Shown here piece after piece: positions 48,603 to 58,703 of a DNA stretch of 64,000 nt. The notes beneath the pieces were generated by a model. It worked only from the letters and a program-made list of their open reading frames with translations, made no database searches and was not told the origin of the DNA. The position numbers and the translations under genes are program-made. The stretch spans positions 2,046,001-2,110,000 of the forward strand of contig JAUFOR010000002.1 of the NCBI GenBank assembly GCA_040285745.1, read 5' to 3'. The first letter of the stretch is position 1. The number at the start of each line of letters is the position of its first letter. This DNA comes from Barthelona sp. PCE. Its lineage: Eukaryota; Metamonada: BaSk clade.

Positions 48603-49577
48603 TCACTGATCAAAAACAACAAGATGAACACCTCCAGGATCGTCCTCACCTTCTTCAAATTTAATAACAAACTTGTTTTTATCCATTGCAATAATGTGGT
48701 CAACAAAATCGTAATCACCAATACGAGTTCTAAGATCCATATCGATCACGAAAGCTTCGTCAAATACAGAAAAATATGCTGATGCACCTACCATGATATT
48801 GAAATTAACATTAATATCATTGCTAGTCTTTTTCCATGTTTCAGACATTATATCAAATGAAACCCATGTTGGATTTCCATTTTCTAGTACAGTGAACGTT
48901 ATGTTATTCGTTTCTTGCCTGTAGACAGCAAAATATTTCATGGATAGTTTGACTTCGCCTTGCAGCTCGTAAGTATACTTTTCCTTACTTTCAACGTTAT
49001 ATATTATGGAATTAGTGCCCGGTATAACAAGATAACCAGCATGCACAGAGAAATGAGAAGAAAAATCTTCAAAAATGTGTAGTATTTCAAAATCTTCACT
49101 TTCTATTGTTGTTCTTGCAACAGCAACTTGGTTCACATCTCCATCCAGTGGCACACCGTTCATATAGATGTGATCGGTATCAACTACGATGTGCATGGGT
49201 TTTGTTTGAAAGGGATATCGATGAGTCTTTCTTGAAAAAACACCCCATTCAGTATTTAAAAAAAATACATCGTATTCATTATGATGGAAAAGCAGCAACG
49301 CGTGTGCTGAAGCAGAGTATTTAAGCTCAGACCAGAAAAGATCATTGGTATTGGCATTTAGTGGAAGTTCTATGTGCTCAATAATGTTTTCTGGGGTTGA
49401 GACCGATCTCATCTCAACAAAAAGGTTCCCGTCAGGTTCAATAGTATTATCATTTTCTTCATGGAAAGAAAGTACCAAAAATTTGTCATCATCAACAAAA
49501 GTAAGACCTGTTGCTGTTGGAAATTGTAAAACAACACCCGTTTGATTATCTTCAAAGGGTTCTATCTCAAAAAACAT
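48603..49577 (-). CDS. Propeller-like protein, lineage-specific
   Basis: 324 residues made of short beta strands (GLTFVDDDKFLVLSFHEEND, HALLLFHHNEYDVFFLNTEW, GYLVIPGTNSIIYNVESKEK, DHIIAMDKNKFVIKFEEGED), the rhythm of a single seven-bladed propeller without clear WD dipeptides. Acidic overall. No signal peptide or membrane span. Same style as the 640-residue protein at 13.2 kb and the giant proteins' N-termini. Function unknown. Confidence 0.6.
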   Translation of the reverse strand: MFFEIEPFEDNQTGVVLQFPTATGLTFVDDDKFLVLSFHEENDNTIEPDGNLFVEMRSVSTPENIIEHIELPLNANTNDLFWSELKYSASAHALLLFHHNEYDVFFLNTEWGVFSRKTHRYPFQTKPMHIVVDTDHIYMNGVPLDGDVNQVAVARTTIESEDFEILHIFEDFSSHFSVHAGYLVIPGTNSIIYNVESKEKYTYELQGEVKLSMKYFAVYRQETNNITFTVLENGNPTWVSFDIMSETWKKTSNDINVNFNIMVGASAYFSVFDEAFVIDMDLRTRIGDYDFVDHIIAMDKNKFVIKFEEGEDDPGGVHLVVFDQ

Positions 49578-50160
49578 AATAAACCGGAAAGAAAAGGAAT
49601 AAAAGATTCGTACAAACGATTCATAATAAAATAGTACTTGTGACTATACATTTACAGTTTGCTTGAGATCATTGAACAATAAAAACAACAATAAATAAAA
49701 GAAATGGGCAGAACAGAAAAAAGTAATAACAATTGCTTTGAAATTGGATACAAATTGCTTCTTGCGTTAAAAACCCTGTTATAATCATAAAAAAGCCCCA
49801 GAAAGCACAGCAAATTAAGTTTAAATTATCGATGAAAACAACAATTCCCTTCTTTTTGTTAATACAAGAATCTTTATATGTCTGAGCAGCACACACCATG
49901 CAACCGTATCTATCCAAGAGAATTGAAGGGTACTAACTTGAACATATAATCCCACTAAGTGTAATCGCCCTTAAAGCACATAATCAACGAGTTTTCGTTG
50001 TTTTATAACCCTAATTACATCATTTATATGCAAAACATAAGCATGCTAAAGAGATTGTTTTTTTGTTTAACTGAGAACTATTCTACTCTTTTGGTGGTAC
50101 TCACCGAACTTAACATTAGTAAAAACTAAGAGAAAATCCACAGCAATCCTTAAACATCCA
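49578..50160. other. AT-rich region with no supported gene
   Basis: 583 bases. An 82-codon hydrophobic, cysteine-containing ORF (49669-49917, minus) could be a small membrane protein, but nothing beyond length supports it. Confidence 0.4.
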
Positions 50161-50376
50161 CTATTCATTGAGAAATTTCTGTTCTTCATTAACAGTTGAA
50201 CGAACTACATGAGGGCACATTTCACGCTCATCTGCACAGATATCACATCCATTTTGAGTCCTGTAATCTTGAATTTCCCTTTGCAAACTCTCTATCTCAA
50301 CAATGACAATTCCTGGCGTTTGAAGAGGACTAAAGGGTGTTGCTGTTGTGGGAAGTGCGGGTTCTTCTGGTGTCAT
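50161..50376 (-). CDS. Possible small protein with CxxC motif
   Basis: 71 codons: a proline/threonine-rich N-terminus (PALPTTATPFSPLQTP), then a helix and NGCDICADEREMCPH, a possible zinc-binding knot. Composition is protein-like and it sits in an otherwise empty region. No homologue is recognised and the ORF is short, so confidence is low. Confidence 0.3.
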   Translation of the reverse strand: MTPEEPALPTTATPFSPLQTPGIVIVEIESLQREIQDYRTQNGCDICADEREMCPHVVRSTVNEEQKFLNE

Positions 50377-50680
50377 TGAATAATACCTAACTATAGACGG
50401 GTAAAAAAGTTTAGCAGGGCTCTTCTAGAAAAGTATGAGCTCTGAATCAGTTTTTTGTGGACTACAAGAAAGAGTACACCCATTGAGTAGGTGAATGCGC
50501 CACGAAAATGATCATAAGTCTATTTCAGTCTGCGTCAGTTTTATCCGACTTATATGGGTTATTTGAAGGGCTGACATCGCGTTTTTGTACAAAGACGCGT
50601 GGTTGACGAGAAGGTCTTCCTCTTTCAGTCACTCCTTCGTGCTTTCTTGCTTATAACCATTTCTCTTTTTATCAAGAAGT
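50377..50680. other. Intergenic, divergent promoter region
   Basis: 304 bases upstream of the basic 184-residue protein gene. No feature recognised. Confidence 0.4.
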
Positions 50681-51235
50681 ATGTCTTACGGATACCTAAC
50701 TCCGCAATCTAGTAACATCCACTTACACCCAGACCCTTCACTTGAAACACAAATGAATACCGAAATTCCTGAAACCATCGATGCCCCAGTTGAATCAAAG
50801 GTCGAAGACGCCATCTCACCCGACTATATTGTTCCCAATATCCTTGAGACCAAGCTTTCAGAGGAGCAGATGAAGATTATGATTCAGAACATTCAAACTC
50901 TCGTCGCTACTGTCCCAATGACGAACATCTTTAACCCTAGCCTGCCTGTCACCAATCAAGTTTTGGAAGAGAACTTACAACACTTCCAGAAGCTTTTCCT
51001 TGTTATGACTGGTCATATCAGGGATTCTGTTGATTCACAAGGTTATGTTCCCGACAACAACCTCGTCGCTGCTCCTGCTGTCCTTAATAATTCAAAGAAT
51101 CGTGGTCGTATTCGTCGTTATCGTCAAGAGAAGCGTAGATTCACTGGTCCTGATACTACCGTTTCAAACGCTAGGCGCCGTGCTGCTTTGGCCAAGCCCC
51201 GCGATGCCAAAGGTCAATTTATCAAGACAACCTAA
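50681..51235 (+). CDS. Small protein with basic C-terminus, unknown
   Basis: 184 residues. The N-terminal ~65 residues are polar and acidic; a helical segment follows (KLSEEQMKIMIQNIQTLVAT and QVLEENLQHFQKLFLVMTGH). The last ~45 residues are strongly basic (RIRRYRQEKRRF), ending ARRRAALAKPRDAKGQF. That tail recalls the DNA-contacting end of NF-YA (HAMARKRGEGGRF), but the rest of the NF-YA core is absent, so I do not call it. A nucleic-acid-binding protein is plausible. Confidence 0.6.
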   Translation: MSYGYLTPQSSNIHLHPDPSLETQMNTEIPETIDAPVESKVEDAISPDYIVPNILETKLSEEQMKIMIQNIQTLVATVPMTNIFNPSLPVTNQVLEENLQHFQKLFLVMTGHIRDSVDSQGYVPDNNLVAAPAVLNNSKNRGRIRRYRQEKRRFTGPDTTVSNARRRAALAKPRDAKGQFIKTT

Positions 51236-51544
51236 GGTTTGATGAGTTGTATGTATTGTTGGAAATATTCTATCGTTTGTTGTTGTCAGTAGTCTTGTAA
51301 TGTTAAGGGATTCCCTTTTCTGTATTACTTTTTATTTCATAACTTTGTTTTAAAGATCATTGTGACTTAAATAGAAAAAATTGACTTTTTTCTTTATCCT
51401 TTTTCTTAATCATTAAATTCTTATAAAGCATCGTTGGAAAAGATCTCAATCTCATATACGTTGCAATCTACTGTCATTCAACATTCATATTTCTCTCGTT
51501 ACATACATATGTAGGATGTAGCAATAATAAAAAAAAAAAAATTT
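51236..51544. other. AT-rich intergenic region between convergent genes
   Basis: 309 bases with A/T runs. Nothing recognisable. Confidence 0.5.
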
Positions 51545-52069
51545 TTAACGTTGATAGTAATTATTTAGACCGTTTGAATGCTGCTTTGGTGGCCTGCGTT
51601 GCTGTTCTTGCTGTTGCCCATCATAATTGTACCTACTGTCTCTGACAGCTTGCTGCTTTCTAGGAGGGTGCCTTTGTGTCGGTCTTCTTTCCTGTCTGTT
51701 ATTGTACTGCCTTTCACGAGGACCACGGCTATGATTATTACGGTGCTGAAACGACCGTCCTCGCTCCTCTATAACGCTCACTGTTGAAGGTTGAGCAAGG
51801 CCACGAAGCTTACCTTGTTTTAAAATCTTTTTCTTTTGCAAATTCCATTTTAAGATATCTTCCTTAGTACAGTGCTTCATTTGGAACTGACAGAAATCCA
51901 TCCAGCTTGCAGGTGTGAATGAATAGTTAAAATAATCATCAATACTAACACCACGAAGATTCCATGGTGCGTTTTGTCCAAATAACTCTTCAAAATTCCA
52001 TAAATATATGGGGACCCCCTCGAAAAGTGGCATGCTATACTCTTCCCCAGCATATTCAGCCTCAGTCAT
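51545..52069 (-). CDS. FIP1: FIP1-like pre-mRNA 3'-end processing factor
   Basis: 174 residues. The Fip1 motif is clear at about residues 33-65: APWNLRGVSIDDYFNYSFTP followed by SWMDFCQFQMK (consensus PW...GADxSDYFNYGFxExTWxxYC.KQ). The upstream acidic stretch and the C-terminal Arg/Gln/Asn-rich low-complexity tail (RGPRERQYNNRQERR) also fit the family, whose members tether poly(A) polymerase to the cleavage and polyadenylation complex and bind RNA through Arg-rich tails. The protein is short compared with yeast Fip1 (327). Confidence 0.8.
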   Translation of the reverse strand: MTEAEYAGEEYSMPLFEGVPIYLWNFEELFGQNAPWNLRGVSIDDYFNYSFTPASWMDFCQFQMKHCTKEDILKWNLQKKKILKQGKLRGLAQPSTVSVIEERGRSFQHRNNHSRGPRERQYNNRQERRPTQRHPPRKQQAVRDSRYNYDGQQQEQQRRPPKQHSNGLNNYYQR

Positions 52070-53156
52070 TGTAAATAAACTGTTGAAAAGGAAAATGTTT
52101 GTGATATCAGCTTTGTAAAGCTTTTTTTACAGAAAGATCGGCCTATAAATAAGTATAGGAGTTGATCGAGTGAAAAGTTTGGGGTGACAGCTTACATTTG
52201 CATTTTTGCATTTATTTGCAAGCTATGCGAGAAGGATTTCATTCAGCATTTACATCATTGAATATTTTGTGCTGGGGAAGGTCTGAGAGTGGGATTATAA
52301 CTTAAGTTATGTCTTGTAATTAGGCGTTTTCTAAAAGAAACTCTACTCTGTATCATTTGTACTTTTACGAGTATTAAATATAGCTGTGAAGCTTCGGCTG
52401 AGCTGATTAAAGGAGTATTGGGATTGAAAACACCACATTTGATAATTCAGTACAATCAAGTCGACTCCACGCGAGTTAACTCAATTCGGACTACTCTTTC
52501 CTTTAATCTTAATTTTTTTGTGTTTATTAATAAAATGAGTGCTTAATTTTTTGGTTGTTGATATTTGTTTATTGTATTTGGTTTCTTATGGCTCATCATA
52601 TATGTAAGTTACAGGGTACTCTTGAAAAGATATACCAATTCTGTTTAGTCAGATAAAAACGCCAAATAGCTGGAATTCTCATTGGGAGTAAGCACGATAT
52701 TCATAGTACTGCTTTTATGTGGATAAATATTACTTCTATTGTACTTTTTTGAAAAAAGGTACCACATATTAAGGGCAGATATCCAAATTATACTAAAGGA
52801 ACAAAAACACGTATGAAGCCGTTCAATCTGCTATAAAGACAAACACATTTATATCATAATGTGGTTAAAACTGTTTACGTTGAAAAAATACAAAATGTGA
52901 ATTTCTTCCTTAATTCAGTTTTATATCATCTATATCAGCAACCATAACACACACAAATCCAAATCACACACTGATGTATTTGAAATATGAACATACGGTG
53001 TTTTTAGAAAATATAAACTCAATGTAGATCAATACACACTTTTTTGACGAATTTGAACAAATAAAATTGTAGGACACACGTCCCTGTCAACGTGGTAATA
53101 TTAAAAACTCGTTACACATTCATAACCCATTTCGTGTCTACTAACAACAAATTTTA
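52070..53156. other. Large intergenic gap upstream of CBF5
   Basis: 1,087 AT-rich bases, the longest gap in the housekeeping parts. I looked for tRNA, U6, SRP and RNase P/MRP signatures and saw none I can defend. A moderately GC-richer patch at about 52,240-52,500 ending in T runs could be a Pol III transcript. Confidence 0.3.
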
Positions 53157-54672
53157 ATGGAAAGTGCAACAATTATTCCCGTGAATTCGGAGAGAAAGGT
53201 TATCAAAGAGGACGTCCCCGTTCTACTTAAGGTATGTGATATATTCGCAAAATTTTGTGTTCAAGAAGCGTCTGACTTGGTTGTATAAGTGCTGATCGGA
53301 AGTGGCTGCCAGTTTTCCAGTGTCATACGAGTGTCTAGTATAGAACATTGCAATAATAAGTTGTTTTTCTATACAAGCTACTCATTACATTTGGAATTTT
53401 TGGAACCTCACTTTCAAGGCCAATATTGCACCGAATATATGTCAATATGCAAGAAACACACCTGCGATAGAATTAAAGTTTTTTTCTAACATTTAGGGTT
53501 GGGATGAGATGAACAACACTGGAGCAAGCTACACACCACTTGAGGGCGGTCACTTGCCTAACAAGAGACCCCTGGAAGAGCATCTCAAGTACGGTTACAT
53601 CAGTTTGGATAAGCCTGCTAATCCTTCCACTCATGAGGTTGTATCTTGGATCAAGCGCATCCTTCGTGTCGAGAAGACCTCAAGCACAGGAACCTTGGAT
53701 CCTGCTGTTACTGGAGAGTGTGTCATTCTACTTAACCGCGGATCTCGTCTTACAAAGGCTCAGCAGGAAGCAGGAAAGCAGTACGTGTGTCTCTGCCGCC
53801 TCGGTGACCCCACCACCAAGGACCCAGACTTTGTGATGCCGACAGAGCAGGATGTTATTCGTGTTCTCCAGGAACTCACTGGACCTCTTCTTCAGAGGCC
53901 ACCAGAGAAATCAGCTGTCAAGCGTGTTCTCCGTGTCCGTAAGATTACCAACAACACCCTCCTCGAGTACAAGCCCGAAACCAGACAGATCCTCTTTACC
54001 AGCGACTGTCAGGCTGGTACCTACATGCGTACTCTTTGCGAGCACATTGGTATCATGCTCCGCACCACTGGAACAATGGAAGAGCTCCGTAGAAGCCGTT
54101 CCGGCCACGTCAGCGAGATGAGCGCAGTGACCATGCACGATTTGTTGGACGCTCAGTATCACTATGACCACACTGGAAGCGAACTTTTACTCCGTGAGGC
54201 CATCCATCCTCTCGAGGATCTGCTCGTGCACCACAAGCGCATTATCGTTAAGGATTCATGTATCAACGCCTTATGTTACGGCGCCCCCCTCCACTATCAG
54301 GGTATCCTTAGGTATGATGCCGAGATTGTCGAAGGAGATGTTATTGTGCTTGTGAGCACAAAGGGTGAGGCCATTGCTCTTGCTACAGCCGGTTTATCAT
54401 CATTCTCTCTACAGAACGCTACCTTTGGCATCGCTGCTCGTATTAAGCGTGTCATTATGGATAAGGACACTTATAAGCAGCGCTGGGGTAAGGGTCCTCG
54501 TGCGTTGCAGAAGAAGAAGCTGAAGGAAGATGGAATGCTGGACAAGTACGGTCGGCCTAATGATCGTACCCCTCCTGAATGGTTTAGAAAGGTTATTCTT
54601 ATGAAGGGAGAAGAAGAGAACCGCAAGGAAGAGGGTGAAGGAATGCCCTACAAGATTCAGCGCACCGAATAA
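53157..54672 (+). CDS. CBF5: CBF5/dyskerin H/ACA pseudouridine synthase (two exons)
   Basis: Coding is join(53157..53231, 53497..54672), 416 residues. The 265-base intron (53232-53496) starts GTATGT and ends CTAACATTTAG; exon 1 gives 25 residues ending DVPVLLK, which join GWDEMNN as in dyskerin's DKLN region. Diagnostic blocks: GYISLDKPANPSTHEVVSWI, SSTGTLDPAVTGECVILLN (catalytic Asp), KQYVCLCRL, AGTYMRTLCEHIG, and a C-terminal PUA domain (IVKDSCINALCYGAPLHYQG, GDVIVLVSTKGEAIALA) ending in a short Lys/Glu tail. CBF5 modifies rRNA and snRNA uridines guided by H/ACA RNAs with NOP10, GAR1 and NHP2, in the nucleolus. Confidence 0.97.
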
Positions 54673-54832
54673 TAAAGAGCCAAATGCTTGATTACATATT
54701 TTCAATGTTGAGTTATTAATTTTTACTCACCAGAGTGGTTTGTATGCGAAAACCAACCCACTGCAAAAGAAAAAGTGGCTTAACAACTCCTACCGAGTAT
54801 ATAACTCTTTTCATCACATACATTGATTTAGA

Positions 54833-55449
54833 ATGGCTCCGAAGTACGATAAGAAGATCATCAAGCAATTAGAGAAGATGGGCGCCGAGAAAGTCGAGGA
54901 TTTCTCACGTATTGCCTTGAATCATCAGGAAGTATGTGTTTCAGCACCGTTTCTTTATTTTAAGCAGCTGGGTAGCAACGAGTTCCGACCTTAAGGGATT
55001 TGGACAACCAGCAGCAAAGATATTGGTGTTGTATTGTTAACAATGCCTCTAATATTTAGTACCAGCTTGTTTTCACTGATAAGTTTAGCGTTTACCAAAT
55101 TCCCGGCACCGATACCTACTATGTGATCGGTAGCTTCGGTTCCGTTGACCTCAACCAGGTTCGTCAATTCGATAGCATGATGGAGAAGGGTGCCAACGCT
55201 CCTGCTATGGAGACCCCCGCTGTCCCCACACAGGCTGAAGCCACACAGGAAGAGGGATCTGCTGAGGAAGAGATTCCTACTGAGGAAGAGATTGCTGAGT
55301 ACATTGCTGATGTTGATATGGATGAGTACGAAGAAGATTTGCAGGCCATTATCGCCAACAAGGAGATGTCCCGTGAGCTTGCTGCTTACTACCTTAAGAA
55401 GTACGATTTTGATCCCATTGAAGTCGTTTTGAACCTTGGCACTGAGTAA
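54833..55449 (+). CDS. NACA: NAC-alpha, nascent polypeptide-associated complex (two exons)
   Basis: Coding is join(54833..54931, 55060..55449), 162 residues. The 128-base intron (54932-55059) starts GTATGT and ends CTAATATTTAG. A short NAC domain (KKIIKQLEKMGAEKVEDFSR, FSVYQIPGTDTYYVIGSFG) is followed by an acidic linker of Glu/Ala/Thr and a C-terminal UBA-like segment (KEMSRELAAYYLKKYDFDPIEVVLNL). NAC binds the ribosome exit tunnel and controls targeting of nascent chains. It lies 160 bases after CBF5 on the same strand. Confidence 0.88.
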
Positions 55450-55692
55450 CTTTCGCCATTGGTACGAATGGCTCCCAGCTAGGCATTCAGCGCTTAGTGG
55501 AGTAAAATTATGATTGATATTCATGGTTATGTTTTTTTTATGATAATAGATCCCTCTTTATTTTACTTTTCTGCTTATTAACAAAGAAAGTAATGTCATT
55601 TAAACCACAAACTTGAATATGTGCTACATCTATATGGATTGAATGAATCGTATCAGTTTTTTTACTCTCTTTCATCATATTTATTGACAAAA

Positions 55693-57426
55693 ATGAACGA
55701 TCCTGGGTATTTGATGCAGCAGGCAGAACAGATTGAGTTTGAAAAGAGGCATATTAGACCAAGTGCACGTATTGTGGGTAATCAAGCCAGAAAATCTGCT
55801 TTGGCTCAGATTTCAAAGAAAAGACTTGTTATTAAAGAACGTAATGCATCTACACGTCCCTCGAAACCACGTCCATTTCGAGAAAATCCAGTAATCGCTG
55901 TCCAAAAAAAAATTTTTAAACCAAGGAAAAGGAATGTGAAACTTCGTACACTAGATTATGCAGCCCCCTACGACCATGACAAGTCACACGATAATGATTC
56001 AGATAGTGATGGAGATTTGAGCAAGTTGCGTTTCGGTTTTAGTGGACGCACAATTTCTGTTGATGAAAGTCGTAACATCGAGGGCGGAGAGGGGTTGCAC
56101 CACCATGGAGGAGCTGTTCACCGTGCAGGATACACTATACACGAAGTATTAGATTTATTGAGATCTACACAACAAGAGCAAAGGGAGTTTGCATGCTCCA
56201 TCGTTATTAACATTGTAGACAAGCAGAATGAGCGGATGGATGTTCAAAAGGCGGTATTGGAGAACTTCCCGCGTGTATTCAAGGTGTTGTATCCTAAGTT
56301 TATTACATGTACGCTGGAAAGGTATATGTGCATGCTTCTTTCTCGTCTTTTTCCTCCAAAGAATCAGTTCATTGATTACATACTCGGTTGTCTCTTGTTT
56401 TCGCTCCAGGATGATTTCTTTCCATATTTTGGCCCAAAAAAGCATCAAAAGTTATTTCCAGACGATGTTGAGGAAAAGCATATCCTCTCTCTTATTTTGG
56501 ACAGTGGGTTCCACAGTACACTCGTAGATCCTCTCAACGTGAAGCTTTACGCGCATTTCTTGAGTGGGTGTTTGCTTGTTTGTGAGGAGATAGCTGCAAG
56601 AGCTATTCCTCAATTGAGGATGATGTTTACCAAGTTGGGAGACGAAGTTGACGATTTAAGTGCTCTAGCGTGTCTGGTGCGGTGTCCATCGATCCTACCT
56701 AAGGCGTATCTTGTGCGTGCAAACGAAATTGTTGAGGCAGATCATGGTGAGGAGGCAGTTGATGTAGATCAAATTTTTGTACCAAACATTCCGTATTCAC
56801 TGCTCCCTCTCCGCTTCGTTGGCGCACGCAATGTTGCCCAGGTGCGCTGGATGAAGCGTTCAGGTGCTGATTATCATAAAGAAGCTATTAGTTTTTTCAC
56901 AGCTCAGCCAGTTTTTCTCCCACACTCTGGCTTGTCTTTTGTGGATCCCACAAGGCTGAGCGACCACGAAATGGCACGACTCATCGCCAGAGTGAACCCA
57001 GGTATCGGTTTTATGCGATCTTTACTGAAAGAAGTGTATAACATCGAACTTGAGCCTGAAATTTATGTTTTCTCTGACTTTGAGGTCACAAAGTACCCGG
57101 GAATGATTTTATTTGTGCTACATGGTGCGCTTCGTCATCTAATCTTCGAGTTTGACGAAGAAATGCTATGTAATTTGGCTGACACGGCTGTTCTTCAGCC
57201 AGGAGTATGCTGGCTGTTAGAAGAGCTCAAAGGAACAGCAGAGCGCATAAAACAGGCAGAAGAGGGTACACTTGACGCCTGGATGAGGTTTATGCAACGT
57301 GGCGATCATTTCGGTGTTGAGATATCTACAAAGAACTGCCGTTTCGTACTAAAAAGTCTCGGATTCAAGGCCGAGCGTAGGTTTAGAGAGGTTCTTGGCG
57401 CCAACATTGACCGTATTGTTTCATAA
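55693..57426 (+). CDS. RPAP1: RPAP1-like RNA polymerase II assembly factor
   Basis: 577 residues from the ATG at 55693; the frame is open upstream only from a GTG. The N-terminal ~100 residues are basic (KKRLVIKERNASTRPSKPRP and FKPRKRNVKLR). The RPAP1 C-domain signature is at about residues 110-165: LRFGFSGRTIS, then GLHHHGGAVHRAGYTIHEVL and LLRSTQQEQREFA (human form LRFSLxG...LGLHHHGEEPxxAGYTLQEL). A helical solenoid follows. RPAP1 (yeast Rba50) helps assemble and import Pol II. Much shorter than human RPAP1 (~1,390), mostly through loss of the C-terminal repeats. The stop is 55 bases from the convergent SGTA-like gene. Confidence 0.82.
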   Translation: MNDPGYLMQQAEQIEFEKRHIRPSARIVGNQARKSALAQISKKRLVIKERNASTRPSKPRPFRENPVIAVQKKIFKPRKRNVKLRTLDYAAPYDHDKSHDNDSDSDGDLSKLRFGFSGRTISVDESRNIEGGEGLHHHGGAVHRAGYTIHEVLDLLRSTQQEQREFACSIVINIVDKQNERMDVQKAVLENFPRVFKVLYPKFITCTLERYMCMLLSRLFPPKNQFIDYILGCLLFSLQDDFFPYFGPKKHQKLFPDDVEEKHILSLILDSGFHSTLVDPLNVKLYAHFLSGCLLVCEEIAARAIPQLRMMFTKLGDEVDDLSALACLVRCPSILPKAYLVRANEIVEADHGEEAVDVDQIFVPNIPYSLLPLRFVGARNVAQVRWMKRSGADYHKEAISFFTAQPVFLPHSGLSFVDPTRLSDHEMARLIARVNPGIGFMRSLLKEVYNIELEPEIYVFSDFEVTKYPGMILFVLHGALRHLIFEFDEEMLCNLADTAVLQPGVCWLLEELKGTAERIKQAEEGTLDAWMRFMQRGDHFGVEISTKNCRFVLKSLGFKAERRFREVLGANIDRIVS

Positions 57427-57481
57427 TTTTTTTTTTTTGGGTGTTTTCATTTGTGAATTCAGTTTTTTAGTAAAATCAATT

Positions 57482-58642
57482 TTACTGCGTTTGGCACTCT
57501 GGGTTTTGTTGACCTTCACCGCCTTCTTCGCCGCCCTGTGCGCCGCCCATTGCACCAAACATACTTCCCATCATGTTTTGAATCATACTAGGGTCGATAT
57601 TCTGCAACATCTGCTGCGACATATCCATCATAGCGTTCGTTGTGTTCTCATCCATCTCTTCGCCAGTGAGCGACGTCATGATGCCGTTAACCATGGATCC
57701 GAGTTGGCCTCTGGCCTCTGGGTTTTCAAACACCTCATTGATGGGAATAGCTTGCTCGTTATCTACTTGGACAACAGGTTCTGGAGCGGGCTCCGGCTGT
57801 ACAGAATCGCGCTCGGGTTCTTGCGCGGGTGCAGCAATTGTTGGGGCAACCGGTGCAGTGGGGAGGGTATCCATCATTTGGAGAATTCTTTCCTGAGGGT
57901 TGAGCTCATACGCCTTCATGAACGCATTTTTAGCCTCATCATACTGACCGAGGGCGTTCAGAGCGTGTCCGAGGTTCAGATGTGCTTTGCCGTAATCGGG
58001 CGCCAAATCGATGGCGTGTTCGCAGTCTGCAACGGCAGCCCCGAAGCGGTCCAGTCGGAGGTTAGCTGCTGCTCTGTTGCAATAATAGATGGGGTTCTCG
58101 GGTTCCGCCTCGATAGCCTCACTATATGAAAGGATCGCCTGCCCATAGTTCTTCTCCCTCATAAATGCATTTCCCTTTTGCTTTAGATTCTCAGAGAACT
58201 GCTCGTTTTGGATTGGGAGAGTCATGTTGTCCATCTCCTCTTGGTGGCTTTTCTGACCCATAAACAGTTTAACGAAGAGTTCTTTTGAGGAAGGCAGGAC
58301 TTCAGTGCTAATCGCATTATATCGAATGTAATCAACGCGGAGACCAACAATCTTCTGCATTATATTACCCTGATCGATGTTGTCGAACACTCCGCGGCGA
58401 ATAAGGCGTTGGAGGTATAACTCGAACTTCTTACCATGATTTAAGTTGTTTTTAAGCTTCTTGTAGATCAAGACAGAGCGCTCGAGGTCTACAGAATCCT
58501 CCTCAATGTCGAGGCAGTGTTTTTCAGCATAAGTTTCGAGCCACCCCAATGCTTGTTGCAGATTCTCATCTTTCTCCTGCATATTGAGCTTAGAGAGGAA
58601 CTGGATGACAGACGAGAACGTTTCAGCTTTGTTAAAATCCAT
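57482..58642 (-). CDS. SGTA-like TPR co-chaperone
   Basis: 386 residues. N-terminal SGTA-type dimerisation helices (SSVIQFLSKLNMQEKDENLQ, ALGWLETYAEKHCLDIEED) occupy ~1-60. Three TPR units lie at ~150-260 (GQAILSYSEAIEAEPENPIY, YCNRAAANLRLDRFGAAVAD, KAHLNLGHALNALGQYDEAK). The C-terminal part is Pro/Ala-rich, then Met/Gln/Gly-rich (QQMLQNIDPSMIQNMMGSMF), as in Sgt2/SGTA, which hands tail-anchored proteins to the GET pathway and binds Hsp70/Hsp90 by the TPRs. An unusual ~85-residue insert separates the dimer and TPR domains; in animals the gap is ~20. A TTTTTCATAACC element precedes the ATG. Confidence 0.85.
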   Translation of the reverse strand: MDFNKAETFSSVIQFLSKLNMQEKDENLQQALGWLETYAEKHCLDIEEDSVDLERSVLIYKKLKNNLNHGKKFELYLQRLIRRGVFDNIDQGNIMQKIVGLRVDYIRYNAISTEVLPSSKELFVKLFMGQKSHQEEMDNMTLPIQNEQFSENLKQKGNAFMREKNYGQAILSYSEAIEAEPENPIYYCNRAAANLRLDRFGAAVADCEHAIDLAPDYGKAHLNLGHALNALGQYDEAKNAFMKAYELNPQERILQMMDTLPTAPVAPTIAAPAQEPERDSVQPEPAPEPVVQVDNEQAIPINEVFENPEARGQLGSMVNGIMTSLTGEEMDENTTNAMMDMSQQMLQNIDPSMIQNMMGSMFGAMGGAQGGEEGGEGQQNPECQTQ

Positions 58643-58703
58643 TTTTCTATTGAAATCGGTTATGAAAAATAAAACTCATTAAAAAGTAATACATAGAATT
58701 TAC

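Noticed and set aside
49669-49917. 82-codon hydrophobic ORF on the minus strand
   Set aside because: AT-rich region, no signal sequence or motif, and long A/T tracts easily give Phe/Ile/Leu-rich frames.
52240-52510. RNase P/MRP or SRP RNA
   Set aside because: Only scattered short matches to conserved regions; the required pairings and core motifs were not found.
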